Shown: positions 1 to 5,497 of the stretch, piece after piece
Numbering within the stretch: the first letter of the stretch is position 1
Layout: every line of letters begins with the position of its first letter
DNA from: Propionivibrio sp.
GTDB taxonomy: Bacteria; Pseudomonadota; Gammaproteobacteria; Burkholderiales; Rhodocyclaceae
Reading direction: 5' to 3'
Length of the DNA: 5,693 bases
NCBI GenBank assembly: GCA_003249625.1
Contig: QKII01000256.1
Location: forward strand, 1-5,693
The notes under the pieces: generated by a model
Told to the model about the DNA's origin: nothing
Databases searched by the model: none
What the model saw: only the letters and a program-made list of their open reading frames with translations
Translations under genes and position numbers: made by a program

Positions 1-163
1 TTCCTCGGGAAGCAGGGTGCTGGACGATGCTGCGCGGCGCGTTGTGAGGATGGCAGAGCCTTTCGCCAACTTTCCGCCCGATATCGCGCGCGATTTCGAT
101 ATTCTTGAAATTACCCGGACCTGGACGTTTACCAAAGGCAGTCAGGTTGCGACAACCAACTGA
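1..163 (+). CDS. tonB: TonB-family energy transducer, C-terminal end only (5' end outside window)
   Basis: Only the last 53 codons are present; the frame begins at base 2 and stops at TGA 161-163. The tail has the look of a TonB C-terminal domain: a short amphipathic helix (VLDDAARRVVRMAEP), then FPPDI, then the strand ILEITRTWTF close to the end. This is the pattern I know from betaproteobacterial TonB-like proteins. In the family, this periplasmic domain contacts the TonB box of outer-membrane receptors, while the N-terminus sits in the inner membrane with ExbB/ExbD. The N-terminal anchor and Pro-rich linker lie outside the window, so the assignment rests on the tail alone. aroE starts 35 bases downstream on the same strand with no visible terminator between, so the two are probably co-transcribed. 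Confidence 0.75.
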   Translation, partial: SSGSRVLDDAARRVVRMAEPFANFPPDIARDFDILEITRTWTFTKGSQVATTN

Positions 164-198
164 TTCGCTACACTTTCATTACCCTGAGGCAATTCGAA

Positions 199-1017
199 AT
201 GACCGACAAATACTGCGTTTTCGGTAACCCAATCGGCCACAGCAAGTCGCCGATCATCCAGATGGCGTTTGCCCGCCAGACCGGACAGGACATCGAGTAC
301 CGGGCGATTCTCGCTCCGACCGATGGATTTGCCGATGCCGTGGACGCGTTTATCGCTGAAGGCGGCAAGGGCGCAAACGTAACGTTGCCGTTCAAGCAGG
401 AGGCCTTCCAGCTGGCGACCCGGTTGACTTTGCGCGCCGAACAGGCCGGAGCGGTGAATACGCTGGTATTCAACGACAACGAAGTGGTGGGCGACAACAC
501 GGACGGAGTCGGCCTGCTGCGCGACATCATGGTCAATCTGAATTATCCGATCCAGGGCAAGCGCGTTTTACTGCTCGGTGCGGGCGGTGCGGCGCGTGGT
601 GTCGTCGGCCCGTTGCTCGGCGAGCATCCGGCATCGCTGGTTGTCGCCAACCGTACCGTGGTGCGTGCCCGGTCGCTGGCCGAGCGCTTTGCTCCGATCG
701 GACCGGTCACCGGGTGCGGCTATGAGGACTTGGCGGGACAGGTTTTCGATATTGTGATCAATGCGACTTCGGCCAGCCTTAGCGGCACGATGCCGCCTTT
801 GCCGGAAGGGATCTTTGCCCCCGGCAGCCTGGCGTACAAGATGATGTACGGTTTGGGCGATACGCCGTTCCGCGCCTTTGCGCGCAATCAGGGGGCCGGA
901 ATGATCTCCGAAGGACTGGGGATGCTGCTCGAACAGGCTGCCGAGTCGTTCTACGTTTGGCGCGGCGTGCGTCCCGATGTCCGGCCGGTCGCGGAGTTGC
1001 TCCAGAAAAAGGCATGA
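199..1017 (+). CDS. aroE: Shikimate 5-dehydrogenase (NADP-dependent), AroE
   Basis: This enzyme reduces 3-dehydroshikimate to shikimate with NADPH, the fourth step of the cytoplasmic chorismate pathway. The 272-residue length matches the family. The N-terminal substrate domain shows GNPIGHSKSP (residues 9-18), NVTLPFK with the catalytic Lys66, AVN (85-87), and DNTDG with the catalytic Asp102. The C-terminal Rossmann domain shows GAGGAARGV (127-135) and NRT (151-153), the NADP-preferring signature. Shikimate-contacting Gln246 is in GMLLEQAA. Start: the ATG at 199 follows GAGG at 186-189 with a 9-base spacer and gives the usual N-terminus. Two oddities: the usual NATSxG motif reads NATSAS (Ser193), and the usual YDMxY/YEMxY reads YKMMY (Lys214). 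The stop overlaps the mtgA start as ATGA. Identity is very secure. Confidence 0.97.
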   Translation: MTDKYCVFGNPIGHSKSPIIQMAFARQTGQDIEYRAILAPTDGFADAVDAFIAEGGKGANVTLPFKQEAFQLATRLTLRAEQAGAVNTLVFNDNEVVGDNTDGVGLLRDIMVNLNYPIQGKRVLLLGAGGAARGVVGPLLGEHPASLVVANRTVVRARSLAERFAPIGPVTGCGYEDLAGQVFDIVINATSASLSGTMPPLPEGIFAPGSLAYKMMYGLGDTPFRAFARNQGAGMISEGLGMLLEQAAESFYVWRGVRPDVRPVAELLQKKA

Positions 1018-1733
1018 CCGGCGCGGCGCGCGCGGCGATCGCTTTTTTTCTCCGCTGGCTCAAGCGGGGGCTGGCCGTTCTGGTCGGCTTGTTGTTGTTG
1101 TACCAGGTGTGGCTGTTCGGCTGGGTCGTCCTGTGGAACTGGGTCGATCCGGACATGACCAGCTTCATGGAGATTAGACTGGCTGAACTGCAGGTAAAGC
1201 AACCGCGTGCGCAACTGGAGAAACGCTGGCTCGACTACCCGCGAATCTCCCCTCACCTCAAACGGGCACTGATCGTTGCCGAGGATGACCTGTTCACACA
1301 ACACGATGGCTTCGACTGGGATGGTATCCAGCGGGCGATGGAGAAGAACATGCGGCGCGGCAAGATCGTCGCGGGAGGTTCGACCATCTCCCAGCAGCTG
1401 GCCAAAAATCTCTTTCTTTCTCCACAGAAAACGCCGTGGCGCAAACTTGAGGAGGCTGTGGCCACCTTGATGATCGAGACGGTGTGGAGCAAGCGGCGCA
1501 TCTTCGAAGTCTATCTGAACGTGATCGAGTGGGGGAACGGGGTGTTCGGCGCCGAGGCCGCGGCGCGTCATTATTATGGCATTGGTGCCGGGCAGCTGGC
1601 GCCGGAGCAGGCGGCTCGTCTGGCCGGCATGGTGCCAAGCCCGCGTTATTACGATCGTCATCGCAATGCCACCGGGCTGGCCCGCAAGTCGGCGCTGATC
1701 CTGTCGAGAATGCCGGCTGCCAGAATCCCTTGA
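1014..1733 (+). CDS. mtgA: Monofunctional biosynthetic peptidoglycan transglycosylase, MtgA
   Basis: A family GT51 glycosyltransferase that polymerises lipid II into glycan strands on the periplasmic face of the inner membrane; it lacks a transpeptidase domain. At 239 residues it has the normal length. A positively charged N-terminus precedes one transmembrane anchor (about residues 19-42). GT51 motifs follow in order: VAEDDLFTQHDGFDW with the catalytic Glu90, GGSTISQQLAKNLFL (121-135), KLEEAVATLMIE (144-155), and KRRIFEVYLNVIEWG (160-174) with Glu172. The start is chosen as the ATG at 1014, which overlaps the aroE stop in ATGA. The frame is open back to 957, but that would add an atypical Arg/Gly-rich stretch. 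The Shine-Dalgarno before 1014 is poor, so initiation probably depends on ribosomes finishing aroE. Confidence 0.95.
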   Translation: MTGAARAAIAFFLRWLKRGLAVLVGLLLLYQVWLFGWVVLWNWVDPDMTSFMEIRLAELQVKQPRAQLEKRWLDYPRISPHLKRALIVAEDDLFTQHDGFDWDGIQRAMEKNMRRGKIVAGGSTISQQLAKNLFLSPQKTPWRKLEEAVATLMIETVWSKRRIFEVYLNVIEWGNGVFGAEAAARHYYGIGAGQLAPEQAARLAGMVPSPRYYDRHRNATGLARKSALILSRMPAARIP

Positions 1734-1758
1734 TGTGACCTGCCGTTGTTCTCCGACG

Positions 1759-1767
1759 TGCTAGAAT
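1759..1767 (+). promoter_or_regulatory. Possible extended -10 promoter element for corA
   Basis: TGCTAGAAT carries the TGn extension plus a TAGAAT hexamer (5 of 6 matches to TATAAT) in the 118-base gap between mtgA and corA. No -35 hexamer stands at 16-18 bases; TTGTTC at 1746-1751 is too close. An extended -10 can work without one. It would give a corA leader of roughly 75-80 bases. This is inferred from sequence only. Confidence 0.4.
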
Positions 1768-1836
1768 CGCTCCCGGTTTTGGTGCGCGGCCTGGTGCTTG
1801 CGTACTCCTCCAGCCCGATCGTGAATACCTGATCAA

Positions 1837-1850
1837 GGGGAGATCCTCCC
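1837..1850 (+). promoter_or_regulatory. corA Shine-Dalgarno inside a small hairpin
   Basis: The ribosome-binding sequence GGGGAG (1837-1842) lies 9 bases before the corA ATG. Five of its bases, GGGAG (1838-1842), are perfectly complementary to CTCCC (1846-1850) across a 3-base ATC loop. The stem ends one base before the start codon. When folded it would hide the ribosome-binding site. The pairing is seen directly; a regulatory role is inference. Confidence 0.45.
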
Positions 1851-1851
1851 G

Positions 1852-3156
1852 ATGAGCGAAGAAAAAAACAGCCCCGATTTCCTGGGCAGCGTGCGTGAAC
1901 TGCTCGCCAAACAAAAGCTTGTGGAGGGCTTGGTTAGCCGACAGGACATGCCGCGCCACGATTTGGTCGAGGATGTCGTGCATAAGCAGCATCTTGCGGA
2001 ACTGCGCAGCCTGTTGGAGCGGGTGCCACTGGCCGAGATCGCCAGGATCATCGAGGTGCTGGAGCCGGAAGAGCGGCTGATCGTCTGGTACGAAGTGCGC
2101 GAGGAGCGCGGCGAAGCGATTCTCGAAATTCTTTCCGATGAAGTTCGCGAAGACCTGATCTGTGACAGTCATCTGCGCAACGAGAAAACAGCGGTCACTG
2201 CTTTCGAACTGCGCAATGGCAGGCTTAGCCAAATCAGCGTGACGACCCCGTACGATCTGAAGTGCCTGAAGCCCATCTGGATCGACCTGGTGGCGCCGAC
2301 GCCGGAGATTCGTGCCTGGGTCGGCCGCTTTTACGACGTCGAACTGCCGAACCCGAGCAACCTGACCGACCTTGAGGCCAGTGCGCGCTTCTACGTTGAG
2401 GACAACGGGGAGACACACCTGCACTCTGATTTCCTGCTCGATACCAAGGAAGAGTCGCGCAACGTGGCCGTGGCGCTCATCCTCCATCGCGACGTGCTGT
2501 TTTCTGTCCGGACTGAGGAGCTGCCGGTTTTTCGCTTGCAGCGTTTGCGCGCGCGTACGCAACCCGGTTATGTGACTGACGGCAAGGACGTGTTGCTCGA
2601 TCTTTATGCTGCCGATGCTGAATATTCAGCGGATGCGCTCGAAGACGTCTACGCCTCGCTTGAAGAGTGCAGCCGGCGGGTGCTCGGAACGCAGGTGACG
2701 GACGCGGAAGCCGCCCGAATCCTCGCCGACATTGCTCGCGAAGAGGACTTGAACGGGCGGATTCGGCGCAATGTGCACGATACTCGGCGCGCGGTGTCCT
2801 TCCTGATTCGTGGCAAATCGCTGACGCCCAACCAGCTTGACGACGCGCGCCAGATCCTGCGCGACATCGAATCGCTCGACGGGCATACGTCCTTCCTTTT
2901 CGGGAAAATCAACTTCCTGATGGATGCGACGGTCGGCTTCATCAACATCAACCAGAACAAGATCATCAAGATCTTCTCGGTGGCGTCTGTCGCCATGCTG
3001 CCACCGACGCTGATCGCCAGCATCTACGGGATGAATTTCCAGGAGTGGTTCCCGGAAGTTCACTGGAAGTACGGCTACCCGTTCTCGCTCGGCATGATGC
3101 TGGTCTCTATTGCAGTGCCGTTCTGGTTCTTCCACAAGAAGGGCTGGTTGCGCTGA
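1852..3156 (+). CDS. corA: CorA-family Mg2+/Co2+ channel with an N-terminal MgtE_N-like helical extension
   Basis: An inner-membrane divalent cation channel, expected to be a homopentamer for Mg2+ (and Co2+) entry. The C-terminus is diagnostic: TM1 (about residues 369-391) ends in YGMNF, with the signature GMN at 393-395. A short acidic periplasmic loop (QEWFPEVHWKYGYP) follows, then TM2 (about 408-427) and a basic cytoplasmic tail, FHKKGWLR. The long charged helical part before TM1 fits the CorA stalk. At 434 residues it is much longer than E. coli CorA (316). The extra part, about residues 35-105, contains VPLAEIARIIEVLEPEERL and AILEILSDEVREDL. These resemble the helical repeats of the MgtE N domain, which in MgtE proteins belongs to the Mg2+-sensing cytosolic region. 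The start ATG has a good Shine-Dalgarno (see the hairpin feature). The gene probably has its own promoter and converges on hemL. The CorA identity is secure; the domain parallel is recognised by eye. Confidence 0.93.
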   Translation: MSEEKNSPDFLGSVRELLAKQKLVEGLVSRQDMPRHDLVEDVVHKQHLAELRSLLERVPLAEIARIIEVLEPEERLIVWYEVREERGEAILEILSDEVREDLICDSHLRNEKTAVTAFELRNGRLSQISVTTPYDLKCLKPIWIDLVAPTPEIRAWVGRFYDVELPNPSNLTDLEASARFYVEDNGETHLHSDFLLDTKEESRNVAVALILHRDVLFSVRTEELPVFRLQRLRARTQPGYVTDGKDVLLDLYAADAEYSADALEDVYASLEECSRRVLGTQVTDAEAARILADIAREEDLNGRIRRNVHDTRRAVSFLIRGKSLTPNQLDDARQILRDIESLDGHTSFLFGKINFLMDATVGFININQNKIIKIFSVASVAMLPPTLIASIYGMNFQEWFPEVHWKYGYPFSLGMMLVSIAVPFWFFHKKGWLR

Positions 3157-3163
3157 TCTGGCA

Positions 3164-3178
3164 ACCCGCCCGGCGGGT
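3164..3178. terminator. Short GC hairpin between convergent corA and hemL
   Basis: The 23 bases between the corA and hemL stop codons hold the near-perfect palindrome ACCCGCCCGGCGGGT (5-bp stem ACCCG/CGGGT plus possible inner pairs, centre at 3171). Its position suits a terminator for both genes, but neither strand has a T-run after the stem. It may be a weak or Rho-assisted terminator, or chance in GC-rich DNA. Confidence 0.35.
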
Positions 3179-3179
3179 G

Positions 3180-4460
3180 TCACCAGCTGCGGAAAACCGT
3201 TTCGGCGGCTTCGATCGTTGCCATGATGTCCGCCTCGCTGTGTGCAGCCGAAACGAACCCGGCCTCGTAGGCCGATGGCGCAAAGTAATGCCCTGCATCC
3301 AGCATGGCGTGGAAAAAGCGGTTGAATGCCGCCGTGTCGCACTGCATGACTTCGTTAAAGTTACGCGGGCAATGCGCCCGGAAGTAAAGGCCGAACATGC
3401 CGCCGACTGACTGAGCGGAAAAGGCGATGCCTTGCAGGACGGCTGCCGCGCTTAGCCCGTCGCAGAGCAGTTCGGTCTTGCGTTCGAGTTCCGGGAAGAG
3501 CCCCGGTGTCTGGATCAGTTTGAGTGTCGTCAAGCCGGCAGCGACGGCAACCGGATTGCCGGAAAGCGTTCCGGCCTGATAGATCGGTCCCAACGGCGCG
3601 ATTTTCTCCATGATCTCCCGCTTGCCGCCGAATGCAGCGACCGGCATCCCGCCGCCGATGACCTTGCCGAGGGTGGTCAGATCAGGGGTGATGCTGTACA
3701 GGCCTTGTGCACAGGTTGCGCCGACCCGGAATCCGGTCATCACCTCGTCGAAAATCAGCACGCTTCCGTGCTTCGTGCACTCGGTGCGCAAGGTCTGCAG
3801 AAATTCGGGATCCGGGGCGATAAGGTTCATGTTGCCGGCGACCGGTTCGACGATCACCGCGGCGATACGTTCGCCGTGACGGGCAAAGGCCTGTTCGACC
3901 TGCTCGGCATCGTTGTAGTCGAGAACGAGCGTGTGTTGCGCCAGGTCGGCCGGTACTCCGCCAGAACTCGGATTGCCAAAAGTCAGCATCCCTGATCCAG
4001 CCTTGACCAGCAGGCTGTCGCTGTGGCCGTGGTAGCAGCCTTCGAACTTGATCAGCAGATCCCGTCCGGTGTAACCGCGCGCCAGACGAATGGCACTCAT
4101 CGTTGCTTCCGTGCCCGAGCTGACCAGCCGGACCATGTCGAGCGATGGCATCAGTTTGCACAGCAGGTCGGCCATTTCGACTTCCATTTCGGTCGGAGCG
4201 CCAAAGGAAAGCCCCTTTTCGGCAGCCTCCCGGACTGCTGCGACAACCTCGGGGTGTGCGTGTCCCAGGATCAATGGCCCCCACGACCCGACGTAGTCGA
4301 GGTACGACTTGCCGTCTGCATCGGTGATTTTCGCGCCGCTTCCGCTGGAGACGAAGCACGGTGTTCCGCCTACGGAACGGAAGGCGCGTACCGGGGAGTT
4401 GACCCCGCCGGGAATGTGCCGTTGGGCGCGGCTGAACAGTTCTTCGCTACGAGTGGTCAC
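3180..4460 (-). CDS. hemL: Glutamate-1-semialdehyde 2,1-aminomutase, HemL
   Basis: A cytoplasmic PLP enzyme that converts glutamate-1-semialdehyde to 5-aminolevulinate, the second step of the C5 route to haem. Counting from the GTG start it has 426 residues, the standard length. Visible motifs are [11 protein letters not shown] (17-27), [13 protein letters not shown] (58-70), [15 protein letters not shown] (114-128), YHGHSDSLL (143-151), [10 protein letters not shown] (236-245), and [12 protein letters not shown] (262-273) with PLP-binding Lys266. It ends in the usual [15 protein letters not shown] and helix. Start: the frame stays open to 4526, but the GTG at 4458-4460 gives the canonical N-terminus (M)[11 protein letters not shown] and has GAGGAA at 4468-4473 with a 7-base spacer. 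It overlaps the end of thiE by 14 bases, so translation is probably coupled. The N-terminal extension upstream of the GTG is an unused frame within thiE. Confidence 0.97.
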   Translation of the reverse strand: MTTRSEELFSRAQRHIPGGVNSPVRAFRSVGGTPCFVSSGSGAKITDADGKSYLDYVGSWGPLILGHAHPEVVAAVREAAEKGLSFGAPTEMEVEMADLLCKLMPSLDMVRLVSSGTEATMSAIRLARGYTGRDLLIKFEGCYHGHSDSLLVKAGSGMLTFGNPSSGGVPADLAQHTLVLDYNDAEQVEQAFARHGERIAAVIVEPVAGNMNLIAPDPEFLQTLRTECTKHGSVLIFDEVMTGFRVGATCAQGLYSITPDLTTLGKVIGGGMPVAAFGGKREIMEKIAPLGPIYQAGTLSGNPVAVAAGLTTLKLIQTPGLFPELERKTELLCDGLSAAAVLQGIAFSAQSVGGMFGLYFRAHCPRNFNEVMQCDTAAFNRFFHAMLDAGHYFAPSAYEAGFVSAAHSEADIMATIEAAETVFRSW

Positions 4461-5094
4461 GGTGTCGTTCCTCGAAAAAAAGGGTCTGAAAATCGCGGGC
4501 GCGGCTTTCGATGTCCGTCGCTTCAAACAGGTCAGTTATGACGGCCAGCAGGTCGGCGCCGGCGGAGATGACAGGGAGAGCGTTCGCCAACGTGATACCT
4601 CCTATCGCACACGCCGGAATCGACAACTCCCTCCGGCAACGCGCGAAGAGCGACAGGTCGGCGCGAACGGCGAGTGGTTTGGTTGGCGACGCAAAAACCG
4701 CACCGAAGGCTACGTAGTCGGCTCCAGCTTTTGCGGCGGCGACGGCGAGATCAAAACTGGCGTAGCACGAGGCGCCCAGTATCCGGTCAGGCCCGAGTGC
4801 TCCTCGGGCGGTGGCGAGATCGCCATCCTCAGCGCCCAGATGGACGCCGTCGGCATCGACGGCGAGGGCAAGCGGGAGGTTGTCGTTGATGATGAGTGAA
4901 GCGTCATGTAGCGAACACAACTTACGCAATTCATGTGCAAGTTGCGATTGCTTTTGTGCATTGTTGCTCTTGTCACGGTATTGGAGAATCCGCACGCCGC
5001 CGCGCAAGGCAGCGGCAACCCGCGAGAGCAGATCCTCCTCATCAAGCCCGTCAGGCGTGATCGCGTAAAGTCCGGAAAATGATCTGTATGTCAT
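4447..5094 (-). CDS. thiE: Thiamine-phosphate synthase, ThiE
   Basis: This enzyme joins HMP-diphosphate and the thiazole phosphate to give thiamine phosphate in the cytoplasm. It is a TIM-barrel protein of 215 residues, a usual length. Motifs in order: GLYAITPD (8-15); LQYRDK (37-42), with Gln38, Arg40 and Lys42 for the pyrimidine diphosphate; IINDN (68-72); DGVHLGAED (82-90); GASCY (107-111); FASPTKP (134-140), the diphosphate loop; and AIGGIT (163-168). These residues favour true ThiE over the TenI relative. Start: the ATG at 5092-5094 gives the expected N-terminus. An in-frame ATG at 5187 would add 31 residues with no family counterpart. No good Shine-Dalgarno precedes 5094; the nearest AGG is about 20 bases away, so expression may be low. 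The stop TAG (4447-4449) lies inside hemL. No thiD is adjacent within the window. Confidence 0.95.
   Translation of the reverse strand: MTYRSFSGLYAITPDGLDEEDLLSRVAAALRGGVRILQYRDKSNNAQKQSQLAHELRKLCSLHDASLIINDNLPLALAVDADGVHLGAEDGDLATARGALGPDRILGASCYASFDLAVAAAKAGADYVAFGAVFASPTKPLAVRADLSLFARCRRELSIPACAIGGITLANALPVISAGADLLAVITDLFEATDIESRARDFQTLFFEERHRDHS
4468..4473 (-). promoter_or_regulatory. hemL ribosome-binding site within thiE
   Basis: On the minus strand GAGGAA lies 7 bases before the GTG at 4460, inside the last codons of thiE. It decides the non-ATG start of hemL against the longer open frame and implies that ribosomes finishing thiE pass over it. Confidence 0.75.
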
Positions 5095-5180
5095 GTGTTG
5101 TTTGTCTACTTGACCTGATGAGCATAACCACGTCGGGTGGCTCTGAGTAATGCGATGTACATGCCCATTGCAAGAAACAC

Positions 5181-5210
5181 TTGGCATTCTTAACTGGCGT
5201 TGGCTAGAAT
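5181..5210 (+). promoter_or_regulatory. Sigma70-type promoter reading toward pilG
   Basis: TTGGCA (5181-5186; 4 of 6 matches to TTGACA) and TAGAAT (5205-5210; 5 of 6) are separated by 18 bases, within the accepted range. The -10 lies inside the left arm of the inverted repeat at 5202-5239. Transcription would start near 5217 and give pilG a leader of about 280 bases. Confidence 0.5.
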
Positions 5211-5239
5211 CGGGCGCTTGTCTTCGCCGGATTCTAGCC
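5202..5239. repeat. Perfect 10-bp inverted repeat overlapping mirrored -10 elements
   Basis: GGCTAGAATC (5202-5211) is the exact reverse complement of GATTCTAGCC (5230-5239). Inside, GGCG (5213-5216) can pair with CGCC (5225-5228) after one G/G mismatch, leaving an 8-base loop. It could be an operator dyad, a cruciform or an RNA hairpin. Each arm contains TAGAAT on its own strand, so the dyad sits over both candidate divergent promoters. No T-run follows, so a simple terminator is less likely. Confidence 0.7.
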
Positions 5240-5257
5240 GAAATGCAGCGATGTCAT
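5231..5257 (-). promoter_or_regulatory. Possible minus-strand promoter for thiE-hemL
   Basis: On the minus strand ATGACA (5252-5257; 5 of 6 matches to TTGACA) and TAGAAT (5231-5236; 5 of 6) are separated by 15 bases, shorter than the preferred 17. The -10 is the right arm of the inverted repeat. Transcription would begin near 5225 and leave a thiE leader of about 130 bases. I see no better promoter nearer to thiE. Confidence 0.35.
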
Positions 5258-5389
5258 GCGGTTGAGTATGGAGCTCAGGAGAAACGGGCGGCGCGAGAGA
5301 GCTGTAGCCCTGCGTCGGGATGTCGCCAGCGTCGTGTTTTACCTCTGTTCGCTTTTTGATTCAAATCCTCAGGACGCCGGCAGAAGTGG

Positions 5390-5416
5390 TTGAAATATAT
5401 GTGATTGATGTATAGT
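5390..5416 (+). promoter_or_regulatory. Possible proximal pilG promoter
   Basis: TTGAAA (5390-5395; 4 of 6 matches) and TATAGT (5411-5416; 5 of 6) lie in an AT-rich patch with a 15-base spacer, which is short. Transcription would start near 5423 and give a leader of about 75 bases before the pilG TTG. Confidence 0.4.
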
Positions 5417-5486
5417 GCTTCGCGGAATAAGTGCAACCGTGCGCGTTTTATTGGTCTTGTGGGGCAGGTTTTTCCGCAAATCTTCG

Positions 5487-5493
5487 GGAGGTG
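5487..5493 (+). promoter_or_regulatory. Strong Shine-Dalgarno that sets the TTG start of pilG
   Basis: GGAGGTG closely complements the 3' end of 16S rRNA. From GGAGG (5487-5491) there are 6 bases to the TTG at 5498-5500. This supports the rare start codon; the in-frame ATG upstream at 5405 has no such signal, and the next in-frame ATG (5534) would remove the first beta-strand. Confidence 0.7.
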
Positions 5494-5497
5494 GCGA

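Larger units (their letters stand above)
5095..5497. other. Divergent non-coding region between thiE and pilG
   Basis: These 403 bases separate minus-strand thiE from plus-strand pilG. They hold the inverted repeat and promoter-like elements listed separately, and no convincing protein gene. Open frames here (for example 5150-5359 on + and 5275-5556 on -) encode Arg/Cys-rich sequence that I cannot match to a family. The 5' half (5095-5180) would be the thiE leader, and I find no correctly oriented THI-box in it. A near-repeat GCGATGTACATGC (5152-5164) / GCGATGTCATGC (5248-5259) flanks the inverted repeat. Local AT content rises at 5350-5420, as expected for a promoter. Confidence 0.6.

Noticed and set aside
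1858..1869. A AAA AAC slippery heptamer at codons 4-6 of corA.
   Set aside because: It fits the -1 frameshift consensus, but it lies at the very start of the gene, has no stimulatory structure that I can see, and CorA reads through intact.
951..2562. Long minus-strand open frames opposite mtgA and corA (for example 1294-2562 and 951-1661).
   Set aside because: They are His/Arg/Pro-rich antisense shadows of strongly recognisable genes in GC-rich DNA.
4474..4481. Homopolymer run (seven T on the minus strand) near the 3' end of thiE as a possible frameshift or terminator.
   Set aside because: ThiE keeps its frame to a sensible C-terminus, no hairpin precedes the run, and it lies within the coupled thiE-hemL transcript.
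5110..5140. On the + strand, ACCTGATGAGCATAACCACGT resembles the 3' half of a TPP riboswitch (THI-box) close to thiE.
   Set aside because: It is on the strand opposite to thiE transcription, the CTGAGA element that should precede it is absent on its 5' side, and the full pairing pattern cannot be drawn. I treat it as chance.
5095..5187. N-terminal extension of thiE starting at the ATG at 5187, with a GHVHR stretch that faintly recalls a ThiD C-terminus.
   Set aside because: The canonical ThiE N-terminus starts at 5094, the extension has no family counterpart, and the similarity is a few residues only.
5268..5393. A 41-codon ORF on + (MELRRNGRRE..., with the hydrophobic stretch VASVVFYLCSLF) between the inverted repeat and pilG.
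   Set aside because: No Shine-Dalgarno precedes the ATG, the N-terminus is simple Arg-rich GC-driven sequence, and I recognise no family. Conservation in relatives would be needed to revive it.
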